Below, in pieces: positions 58,113-64,000 of a stretch of DNA of 64,000 bases. Position 1 is the stretch's first letter. The number at the start of each line of letters is the position of its first letter. The stretch is taken from positions 248,001 through 312,000 of the forward strand of contig NZ_JAAWWP010000008.1 in assembly GCF_012273655.1 (NCBI RefSeq), written 5' to 3'. The position numbers and the translations under genes were made by a program. Source of the stretch: Streptomyces physcomitrii (lineage in GTDB: Bacteria; Actinomycetota; Actinomycetes; Streptomycetales; Streptomycetaceae). A model generated the notes under the pieces. The model saw nothing but the letters and a program-made list of their open reading frames with translations, was not told where the DNA came from and did no database searches.

Positions 58113-59393
58113 GTGCACGGGAGCCAGGGCGCCGAGGACGGCCCGCGCGAGCCCACCGGGACCGGGGCCCGCTCCGGCCCCGACCCGTCCCCCGCTCCCG
58201 CTCCCGCTCCCGCTCCCGACGCGGCCTCCGGCCCCGACGCCCTCTTCAGCCTCGCCGAGGTCCTCGACGCCTCCGCCCCGGACGGCGGCTCCCCCGCGTC
58301 CGACGACCCCGCCCCCTGGCCCTCGGCGACCGAGGCGGCCCGCCTGTTCGAGATCCGGGAGATCTACGCGGAGCCCGAGGCCGCCCTCAGCGCACGCGGC
58401 CGCCAGGTACTCGCCCGCTTCCCCGGAGCCCGCCTGATCGAGGTCCCCTCGCACTGGAACATCCCTCACCTGCACGGCAACGAGGGCAACGCGCGGCGCT
58501 GGGTGCGGATCAAGCGCGAGGTCCTGGTGCTCGGGGTGCGCAAGACCATGACGGTGCGCCCCAACGGCCGCTCCGCCGACTGGATCGCCCCGGGCCCCTC
58601 CAACGGCTGCGCCCTGGCCTGCGCCTACTGCTACGTCCCGCGCCGCAAGGGCTACGCCAACCCGATCACCCTCTTCACCAACACCGAGGCCCTGATCGCC
58701 CGCCTCGCCCGGCACAGCACGGAGCTCGGCCCCAAGCCGGAGCCCAACCAGTGCGACCCGCACAGCTGGGTCTACGACATCGGCGAGAACGGCGACTGCT
58801 CCGTGGACGCCCTGCTCTGCGACAGCACCGCCGAACTGATCCGCGCCTTTTGCCAATGGCCGTACGCCAAGGCCTCGTTCGCGACGAAGTACGTCAACTC
58901 CGCGCTCCTGGACCTGGATCCGCGGGGCCGCACCCGGATCCGCTTCTCCATCATGCCCGAAGCGGACTCCCGCCTCCTCGACGTACGCACCAGCCCGGTC
59001 GCCGAACGGATCGCCGCCGCGGGCGACTTCCTGGACGCCGGATACGAGGTGCACTTCAACCTCTCCCCCGTGGTACTGCGCCCCGGCTGGCAGCACGACT
59101 GGACCGAACTGCTCCGGCACCTGGACGACGTCCTCCCCGCCCGCGTGAAGCAGCAGGCCGCCGCCGAGGTCATCATGCTCACCCACAACAAGGACCTGCA
59201 CGAGACCAACCTGGGCTGGCACCCCCGCGCCGAGGAACTCCTCTGGCAGCCCGCGGGCCAGGAACCGAAGCTCTCCCAGAACGGAGCCCGCAACGTCCGC
59301 TACCGCGCGGACGCCAAGCGCCAAGCCCTGGACCGCCTACGGGAGTTGACTACCCGTCATGCACCGTGGCTGCGGATCCGGTACGCGTTCTGA
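58113..59393 (+). CDS. Spore-photoproduct-lyase family radical SAM protein
   Basis: 426 aa from a GTG with GGAGGA four bases upstream. A Pro/Ala-rich N-terminal extension (about 1-70) precedes the conserved part, in which IEVPSHWNIPHLHGNEG and TMTVRPNGRSADWIAPGPSNGCALACAYCYVPRRKG carry the CxxxCxxC cluster motif near residues 166-173. A distal FSIMPEADSRLLDVRTSP and MLTHNKDLH follow, as in spore photoproduct lyases. The Bacillus enzyme repairs a UV thymine dimer in spores. Streptomyces spores differ from endospores, so the lesion or substrate may differ. The 3' end overlaps the convergent gene at 59350. Confidence 0.85.
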   Translation: MHGSQGAEDGPREPTGTGARSGPDPSPAPAPAPAPDAASGPDALFSLAEVLDASAPDGGSPASDDPAPWPSATEAARLFEIREIYAEPEAALSARGRQVLARFPGARLIEVPSHWNIPHLHGNEGNARRWVRIKREVLVLGVRKTMTVRPNGRSADWIAPGPSNGCALACAYCYVPRRKGYANPITLFTNTEALIARLARHSTELGPKPEPNQCDPHSWVYDIGENGDCSVDALLCDSTAELIRAFCQWPYAKASFATKYVNSALLDLDPRGRTRIRFSIMPEADSRLLDVRTSPVAERIAAAGDFLDAGYEVHFNLSPVVLRPGWQHDWTELLRHLDDVLPARVKQQAAAEVIMLTHNKDLHETNLGWHPRAEELLWQPAGQEPKLSQNGARNVRYRADAKRQALDRLRELTTRHAPWLRIRYAF

Positions 59394-59802
59394 GCACCCG
59401 GCCGAGGTCCCGCGCGGCCACCGGCGAGAGGCTGCCGAGGGTGACGACGGGGTCCTCGTCGCACCGCGGGCAGTAGGGCCAGAAGTCGATGTCCACGAAC
59501 TCGCCCCCGACGGGGGCCCGTACGGCGTCACGCACCCGCTGGACGATCCGGCGCCCCTCGGGCCAGTCGGGCAAGTCGGCCCGGATCGGGGCCGGTTCGG
59601 CGCCGAGCAGGGTGGCGAGACGATCCGCGGTGGGCACGGGCACCTCCCCCAGGTAGATCCGGTCCCGGTCGGCGTACGGCACCGGAAATCCCTCCAACCG
59701 GTGCCCGGCGAGAGCGGTACGGAGCGCCGTGGCGGCCTCGTGGACGGGGCTGCCGGGGGACGGCAGGGGGCTGGACTCGGACAGGGGCTCAGGCAGGGGC
59801 AT
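59350..59802 (-). CDS. Conserved-looking hypothetical protein
   Basis: 150 aa. I do not recognise a family. It begins MPLPEPLSESSPLPSPGSP and then has an alpha/beta pattern, ALAGHRLEGFPVPYADRDRIYLGEVPVPTADRLATLL. Near residue 109 is FWPYCPRCDEDP, a possible half zinc site with only two Cys. It overlaps the end of the radical SAM gene by 44 bp on the opposite strand. Its stop-codon region is GC-normal and the codon bias is typical, so I think it is a real gene. Confidence 0.65.
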   Translation of the reverse strand: MPLPEPLSESSPLPSPGSPVHEAATALRTALAGHRLEGFPVPYADRDRIYLGEVPVPTADRLATLLGAEPAPIRADLPDWPEGRRIVQRVRDAVRAPVGGEFVDIDFWPYCPRCDEDPVVTLGSLSPVAARDLGRVLRTRTGSAATVHDG

Positions 59803-59877
59803 GGGACCTCCGAAGAGTGGGTGAAGTGAGGTGGTGGGGGCCGCGGTTGGCGCCGCGGCTGCTCGGGGTGAGCGCGC

Positions 59878-60390
59878 TCAGGACAGGCGTCCCGAGGGTG
59901 GCGGGATATCGAGAGCGCACCAGGTCGTCCGCCCGTCCGGGCTGACGCCCCACTCCCGTGCCAGAGCCGCGACCAGGCACAATCCCCGCCCGCTCTCCGC
60001 CTCCTCGTCCACGAGACGCATCCGGGCCGGCACCGGGGAGCCGTCGCGGACCTCGACCCGCAGCGCCCCGTCCGGTACATGCACCCGCAGCCCGACCGGG
60101 AGCCCGCCCCCGTAGCGCACCGCGTTGGTGACCAACTCCGAGACGACCAGGGCAACTTCGTCCACGAGCGCGGCGAGGTCCCACGGGTGCAGGTACGCGG
60201 CCGCGATCCGCCGGGCATCCGCCACCCGCGACTCCACCGGCAGAAAGTCCACCTCGAAGCCGCGGGCTGCCGAATGGTGAACCGAGGCCACTGCATCACC
60301 GACGAGAAGCGACGTTGCGGATCCGACACCCTCAGGGCGAGGCCTCACCTCCGCACCGAGGCGTGAGTACCGGCGCCGATACTGCGGCAT
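59878..60390 (-). CDS. RsbW-like ATP-binding regulatory protein
   Basis: 170 aa. HATPase_c_2 domain with the N-box VALVVSELVTNAVRYGGG, VRDGSPVPARM and the G-box ESGRGLCLVAALAREWG. The start MPQYRRRYSRLG is fixed by GGAGG six bases upstream. Two copies of a 14-bp site that also occurs in front of the GntR gene lie about 120-165 bp upstream, so this gene is probably under GntR control. It is the third such ATPase in the window, and its sigma-factor partner is not nearby. Confidence 0.82.
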   Translation of the reverse strand: MPQYRRRYSRLGAEVRPRPEGVGSATSLLVGDAVASVHHSAARGFEVDFLPVESRVADARRIAAAYLHPWDLAALVDEVALVVSELVTNAVRYGGGLPVGLRVHVPDGALRVEVRDGSPVPARMRLVDEEAESGRGLCLVAALAREWGVSPDGRTTWCALDIPPPSGRLS

Positions 60391-60508
60391 GAGGACCTCC
60401 GTGTGTCGGAAGTGATCGAGGGGGTTGATCACCGAAGTCAGGGCAGCTGCTGACGCGCCTCCACTCGCCATCGCGAGAACTCGGCAAGAACGCTTCCGCA
60501 ACAACCGA

Positions 60509-60522
60509 CTTGGGTATGCAAG
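60509..60522. promoter_or_regulatory. GntR-type operator candidate, copy 1
   Basis: CTTGGGTATGCAAG, with CTTG/CAAG arms around six bases. It differs from copy 2 (60541) at one position and has the same orientation. It lies upstream of the minus-strand ATPase gene. Confidence 0.6.
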
Positions 60523-60540
60523 CAAGCTAACAATGACACA

Positions 60541-60554
60541 CTTGGTTATGCAAG
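60541..60554. promoter_or_regulatory. GntR-type operator candidate, copy 2
   Basis: CTTGGTTATGCAAG. It is 32 bp (about three helical turns) from copy 1 and one mismatch from the site in front of the GntR gene. Confidence 0.6.
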
Positions 60555-60625
60555 TTGTTCGGAGCGTAAGGAAGGGCCGCCACCTAACAGGTACCGGCCC
60601 GAACATCCGTACACATGAGCTGACT

Positions 60626-61426
60626 TCAGGTCTGCTGTGTGTCCCCGGCAGCCGGGACGTCGATGACATACCGGAACGCATGACGGTCACACGGGACAAG
60701 CGAATCGAGCACCTCCAGAGGCACCCCCTCTGCGTCGTACGCCGTGCGGAAGACTCGCGCAACCGGAACGCCAGGCGGGATGTTCAACTCGCTCACCTCA
60801 CTCGGCGTCGGCATCCTCACATGCAGGTCTTCAACGAAACGGGCTACGCGGCGACGTACAGGTCCGGCAGGGTTCTCCAGAAACGCGTGAACGCCACCGC
60901 GAATGCGGCGCGGCTCAGCGATAGGCGTATTTCTGGCGAGATCAACTGGGTAATACCCATCGACGAGTTGCATAGGTTCCTCGTCCACCGTGAAGAGTCG
61001 ACGCCGCACGATGACGGATTCCCCAAAGGGCACATCCAGAGCTTCCGCCACCTCTGGAGGTGCCAGAGCCTCGCGAACCTCCCGGATGTGCTGCACAGCG
61101 GCCCGCCCTTGCGCCTCGGCCTCAGCATTGAAGTTGCTCTTGCCGCTGCCACGGCGCATCCGGTAGTGCTCGCCTCCACCGAGCATGCGCACCCGCGGAG
61201 CGGAGCGCACGAAGGCACCCTTCCCCTGATGGGAAACCACGAGCCCTTCCGCCCGGAGTAGGGCAATGGCCTTGCGGATGGTGGCGCGTGTCGTCCCGAA
61301 CCGTTCTGCGAGCTGATGCTCGGACGGCAGCTTGTCCCCGGCTGCGAGGACCCTTCCCTGAATGTCGTTCCGCAGAGTTTCGGCGTAACGCCGGTACGGC
61401 GGAACACTGGCGGCAGGATCAGGCAT
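60626..61426 (-). CDS. GntR-family regulator with UTRA ligand domain (HutC type)
   Basis: 266 aa. The winged helix reads YAETLRNDIQGRVLAAGDKLPSEHQLAERFGTTRATIRKAIALLRAEGLVVSHQGKGAFV, at about residues 10-70. The UTRA domain (about 95-255) has VIVRRRLFTVDEEPMQLVDGYYPVDLA. AAGGAG lies 7 nt before the ATG in MPDPAAS; a longer start at 61456 would cover the operator. The gene and the 200 bp on each side are less GC-rich than their surroundings, which hints at later acquisition. It probably represses itself and the ATPase gene until a small ligand binds. Confidence 0.92.
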   Translation of the reverse strand: MPDPAASVPPYRRYAETLRNDIQGRVLAAGDKLPSEHQLAERFGTTRATIRKAIALLRAEGLVVSHQGKGAFVRSAPRVRMLGGGEHYRMRRGSGKSNFNAEAEAQGRAAVQHIREVREALAPPEVAEALDVPFGESVIVRRRLFTVDEEPMQLVDGYYPVDLARNTPIAEPRRIRGGVHAFLENPAGPVRRRVARFVEDLHVRMPTPSEVSELNIPPGVPVARVFRTAYDAEGVPLEVLDSLVPCDRHAFRYVIDVPAAGDTQQT

Positions 61427-61439
61427 GCCATTCTCCTTG

Positions 61440-61453
61440 CTTGTATAACCAAG
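61440..61453. promoter_or_regulatory. GntR-type operator candidate, copy 3 (autoregulation)
   Basis: CTTGTATAACCAAG on the plus strand, i.e. CTTGGTTATACAAG on the coding strand of the GntR gene. This is one mismatch from copy 2. It lies 13 bp upstream of the GntR start codon and is flanked by further CTTG/CAAG arms (CTTGCTTG...CAAGCAAG as part of a longer dyad). Confidence 0.7.
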
Positions 61454-61500
61454 CAAGCTACAGGGCGGCGACGTCTTTCACATATTCAGGGTTCGCCCCT

Positions 61501-61920
61501 TCATGACCCCGCGAAAGCCCACCCCGTCAGCCGCGTCAGCTCGATCCTGATCACCGGGCCGAGTGGCCGCTCTCCCACGTACTGCGGGTACTTGGCTGCC
61601 AGCCAGTCCAGTGGCCCTTCGCGGTCCGCGCCCTCCAGGATGGAGGCCGTACCGTCACCGCGGACCCACCAGAGCCGCTCCCAGTCATCGTCGTACTCGT
61701 CCACCAGTACGCAGACCTGGGGGTTCTGGCGGATGTTGGCCAGCCTCCGCAGACGGGTGTGCCGCTTGGGTTTGGCGTCCACGGCGATCACCACGGTGGT
61801 CTCATGCAGGGCGAACGTGGCCGGTACGAGATGCGGTGCTCCCTCGGCGTCGACCGTTCCCAGCCTCAGAACGCGGGCAGCCGCCAGTCGTCGCGCCGCC
61901 TCCGCCTCAGGGAGTCTCAT
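61501..61920 (-). CDS. PPOX-class F420-dependent oxidoreductase (TIGR03668-like)
   Basis: 139 aa. A split barrel with RVLRLGTVDAEGAPHLVPATFAL, VIAVDAKPKRHTRLRRLANIRQNPQVCVLVDEYDDDWERLWWVRGDG and the C-terminal RIELTRLTGWAFAGS. These are hallmark segments of the actinobacterial TIGR03668 subgroup, thought to use coenzyme F420. Its physiological substrate is unknown. It is on the same strand as, and upstream of, the GntR gene, with 74 bp between them. Confidence 0.88.
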   Translation of the reverse strand: MRLPEAEAARRLAAARVLRLGTVDAEGAPHLVPATFALHETTVVIAVDAKPKRHTRLRRLANIRQNPQVCVLVDEYDDDWERLWWVRGDGTASILEGADREGPLDWLAAKYPQYVGERPLGPVIRIELTRLTGWAFAGS

Positions 61921-62007
61921 TGGCTCGTCCTCACCCGAATTCGCCGACCGGCACTGCCGGTTGGGGACCGACCCCGGGCTGCCCCCGCGCGGGCGGGGGC
62001 AGCGCGC

Positions 62008-62538
62008 TCACCCCACCGGCAGCCGCCCCCGCACCGACTCCGAGGCCTCCCGGACCGCCTTGGCCGAGTCGTGGGCCTGGCGGCGGGTGGCGCGGCCGGC
62101 GTCGTGGGCGGTGTGGCGGGCGCGGTAGGCGAGGGAGGGCTTGCCGTGGGTGTCGGCGGCGGCGATGAGCAGGCCGCCGAGGAGGGAGACGTTCTTCAGG
62201 AAGTGGATGCGCTGGGCGGCGCGCTGCTCCGGGTCCTTCTCCTGCCACCAGCGGTGCCCGGCGAGCGTCGTCGGCACCAGGGATGCGGCCAGGGCCAGGG
62301 CGGCGAGTCGCGGAAGGCGTCCGGTGGCGAGCAGCAGACCGGCTCCCACCTGCACCCCCGCGTTGAGGCGTACCAGGTCGGCGGGGTCCTCGGGCAGCCC
62401 AGGCACCCGCACGGCGAGGGGGACCGCGACCGATTCGGCGGCGGGGGCGACATGCTCGGGCGACTTCAGATGGCTGATGCCGCTGCTGACGAAGACGGAG
62501 GCGAGCATCGGCCGGGCGAATTTCCTCAGAATGGGCAT
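62008..62538 (-). CDS. DoxX-like membrane protein
   Basis: 176 aa. The N-terminus ILRKFARPMLASVFVSSGISHLKSPE is the DoxX family start. Three further hydrophobic helices follow (LNAGVQVGAGLLLATG, LAALALAASLVPTTLAGH, FLKNVSLLGGLLIAA). The C-terminal 45 residues are charged and cytoplasmic-like (ARHTAHDAGRATRRQAHDSAKA). Family members are linked to thiol-oxidative stress and quinone-related redox in actinobacteria. GGAAGG precedes the ATG. Confidence 0.85.
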   Translation of the reverse strand: MPILRKFARPMLASVFVSSGISHLKSPEHVAPAAESVAVPLAVRVPGLPEDPADLVRLNAGVQVGAGLLLATGRLPRLAALALAASLVPTTLAGHRWWQEKDPEQRAAQRIHFLKNVSLLGGLLIAAADTHGKPSLAYRARHTAHDAGRATRRQAHDSAKAVREASESVRGRLPVG

Positions 62539-62685
62539 GCGAACCGCCTTCCCCCCGGTCCCGGCCGTCACACGCTCCCGTTCGTGTGCCCGCGCGCCCC
62601 CGGCCCGCGCGCCGTCCCCGCCACCACCGGGGAACCGGAAATCCACCTCCGGGCACAAGCACCCACCCGGCCTACACCGGCGCCG

Positions 62686-62825
62686 GCCGAGGTCACGCAC
62701 CCGGCTGCCGAGCGCCGCCGAGGTCACGCACCCGTCTATCGGGCGCCGCCGAAGTCACGCACCCCTCTACCGGACACCGCCGAAGTCACGCACCCCTCTA
62801 CCGGGCGCCGCCGAGGTCACGCCCG
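62686..62825. repeat. 31-bp tandem repeat, 4.5 copies
   Basis: Four full units start at 62686, 62717, 62748 and 62779, with a half unit at 62810. Each begins GCCGAGGTCACGCACCC or a one-base variant. The unit length is not a multiple of three and the array sits between two minus-strand genes, so it is a non-coding minisatellite. There are no spacers, so it is not a CRISPR. Confidence 0.88.
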
Positions 62826-62884
62826 CGCGCTCCCGGCGGAGCCGCAGGCCGGGCCACGGGTGACACGCCACGGCCCGCCCGCGG

Positions 62885-63712
62885 TCACTTCCTCAGCTCG
62901 GCCATCGCCGCCTTGGTGTCCGTCTTCAGCATCTTCTCGACCTCCGAGGCGGCCGGGGGCTTCTCGTCGCCGCTGCCGTACCAGCTCCAGCGCATCTCGA
63001 AGGTGAACCAGCCCTCGCGTACCGAGAGGGTGAGGCCGCCCAGTTCGCGGTCGCTCTTCTCGCCGCGCTGCTCGGTGACGAACCAGGCCTCGTCCCCGAG
63101 GCCGTCGGTCTCCTTCGCCTCGTAGGAGTACGAGTCGTTCGACTGGTCCTCGTAGGCCTTGCGCTGGTCGGCGAACTCGCCCGCCGGGTCGCTCGCCTTG
63201 TGCCAGACGGCGGTGGCGTAGACGTACGTGGAGCTGTACGAACTCGACGTCTCCTGGGGGTCCTTGAGGGTGTGGCTGCACTGGCTCTGGTCCAGGCCGT
63301 CCTGGCGGGAGGAGAAGCGGTTGTTGTCCTTGTTCACCGCCGAGTCCTGGAACTCGTACCGCTCCTGGAAGGCGTCGAACTCGGTGGCCTCGCACAGGTT
63401 CTTCGCGAACTCGTACCCGGCGAGGTCCGCCTCCTCGCCGGAGCCGCCGAGGGTGCCGCTCGCGAAGAGCGTGGCCGCCCATACGGCCGAGGCGACCAGC
63501 ACTCCGCCGAGTCCCCAGAGCCAGCCGGGGACGGGCTTGCGCGGTGCACCGGCGGGCGGCGGGGGCATCGGCGGCTGTCCGCCCGGCGGCGGGCCGAAGG
63601 GCTGGGGCGGCACCTGGCCGTACGGGTTCGGGGAGTTGGGGGTACCGGGCAGGGTGGGCTGCTGGTACGGATTGTTCTGATACGGATTCGGCTGCGCGCC
63701 GGGTGTCGACAT
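62885..63712 (-). CDS. Proline/glutamine-rich single-pass membrane protein
   Basis: 275 aa. Residues 1-62 are rich in Pro, Gln, Asn and Gly (NPYQNNPYQQP, PPPGGQPPMPPPPAG). One membrane helix follows (VPGWLWGLGGVLVASAVWAATLF, about 63-85), then an outside domain with two Cys and many acidic and aromatic residues (SSSYSSTYVYATAVWHKASDP). The layout is common in Streptomyces proteins of unknown function. An alternative GTG start lies at 63733. I do not recognise the outer domain. Confidence 0.8.
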   Translation of the reverse strand: MSTPGAQPNPYQNNPYQQPTLPGTPNSPNPYGQVPPQPFGPPPGGQPPMPPPPAGAPRKPVPGWLWGLGGVLVASAVWAATLFASGTLGGSGEEADLAGYEFAKNLCEATEFDAFQERYEFQDSAVNKDNNRFSSRQDGLDQSQCSHTLKDPQETSSSYSSTYVYATAVWHKASDPAGEFADQRKAYEDQSNDSYSYEAKETDGLGDEAWFVTEQRGEKSDRELGGLTLSVREGWFTFEMRWSWYGSGDEKPPAASEVEKMLKTDTKAAMAELRK

Positions 63713-63837
63713 GAGGTGCAATGTACCTGCCACTCTGTGTAGAGGGGACAGTCACCGAAGGCGCCTCCGCGAGCCTCTTCAACTCCCTGTGCTGTGGGGG
63801 CTGTTGGTGCGCGTGGGCAGTTGGACCTGGAGAGCGG

Positions 63838-64000
63838 TCAGCGTACGAGCAGGACGATCGAGGCGGTGACCCCGACCACGACGATGATGCCGCGCAGCAC
63901 GGTGGGCGGCAGTCTGCGGCCGACCCGGGCGCCGAGGAGGCCGCCCGCCGTCGAGCCGAGCGCGATCACCCCGGCCACCGTCCAGTCGACGTCGGCGACC
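63838..64000 (-). CDS. TauE/SafE-family permease, C-terminal end (partial)
   Basis: The last 53 residues of a gene that runs off the window. ALGSTAGGLLGARVGRRLPPTVLRGIIVVVGVTASIVLLVR matches the final two membrane helices and the GxxxGxxxG-(K/R)-hinge of TauE/SafE (sulfite exporter-like) permeases. Nothing can be said about its start or operon. Confidence 0.75.
   Translation of the reverse strand, partial: VADVDWTVAGVIALGSTAGGLLGARVGRRLPPTVLRGIIVVVGVTASIVLLVR

Noticed and set aside
62686..62825. Possible CRISPR array
   Set aside because: The 31-bp units are contiguous without unique spacers and there are no cas genes, so it is a tandem repeat.
1..64000. tRNA or rRNA genes, insertion sequences, prophage or integrase genes
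   Set aside because: I found no tRNA-like cloverleaf with CCA-end context, no transposase or integrase motifs and no long terminal inverted repeats by eye. A covariance-model scan would be needed to exclude small RNAs.

Overview
The window is very GC-rich, uses GTG starts freely, has ATGA/GTGA stop-start overlaps between neighbouring genes, and carries families typical of Streptomyces: LuxR-type (LAL) regulators, RsbW-like ATPases, a free-standing A-PCP/C-PCP peptide synthetase system and an actinobacterial PUFA-like synthase. I read it as a chromosomal segment of a Streptomyces or close relative, with two adjacent biosynthetic gene clusters flanked by ordinary and lipid-related genes.

Left flank (1-7.2 kb): a Tat-exported multicopper oxidase, then a tailoring mini-locus (double-ABM protein and class A flavin hydroxylase, divergent from a SnoaL/NTF2-fold protein). 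Between these lie direct repeats two helical turns apart. Next come a PPOX/F420-type oxidoreductase divergent from a TetR regulator, and an RsbW-like ATPase.

Cluster 1 (7.4-24.6 kb): a large LAL activator convergent with one long minus-strand operon. In transcription order the operon holds a possible 49-codon ORF, A-PCP, P450, LCM-type methyltransferase, a thioesterase with a Cys nucleophile, C-PCP with an unrecognised C-terminal region, an alpha/beta hydrolase, a DRE-TIM (HMGL-like) aldolase, an FAH-family enzyme, a second A-PCP, an asparagine-synthetase-like protein and a second thioesterase. Most genes overlap by 4-11 nt. The exception is a 91-bp gap containing a perfect 20-bp palindrome and decamer repeats. 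Two A-PCPs and one condensation domain suggest a small dipeptide-like product built partly from an aldolase-derived acid. I do not recognise the cluster.

Middle (25-27.1 kb): another RsbW-like ATPase divergent from a secreted SGNH hydrolase that ends in a strong terminator.

Cluster 2 (27.5-43.7 kb): a minus-strand operon for a PUFA/heterocyst-glycolipid-like iterative PKS. It has a 2386-aa protein (two NMO/PfaD-like barrels-KS-AT-ACP-ACP-KR), a 1563-aa protein (KS-AT-DH-phosphopantetheinyl transferase), a discrete ACP, an alpha/beta hydrolase, a glycosyltransferase and an ABC exporter. The order suggests a polyketide or lipid that is made, released, glycosylated and exported. A divergent 14-TM-type MFS pump lies across a 624-bp regulatory region.

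Right flank (46-64 kb): a lipoprotein, a TAP-type exported peptidase/hydrolase and an OmpR-type two-component system. Then comes a TetR-controlled operon pairing a protein with a diiron-like E...ExxH...E...ExxH pattern with a flavin/2Fe-2S reductase, an M24 protein and an EphD-like hydrolase-SDR fusion. The rest are AIM24, SRPBCC, a spore-photoproduct-lyase-like radical SAM protein, a GntR regulator with three matching operator-like sites (one at its own gene, two at an RsbW-like ATPase gene), a PPOX protein, a DoxX-like protein, a 31-bp minisatellite, a proline-rich membrane protein and the end of a TauE/SafE-type permease.
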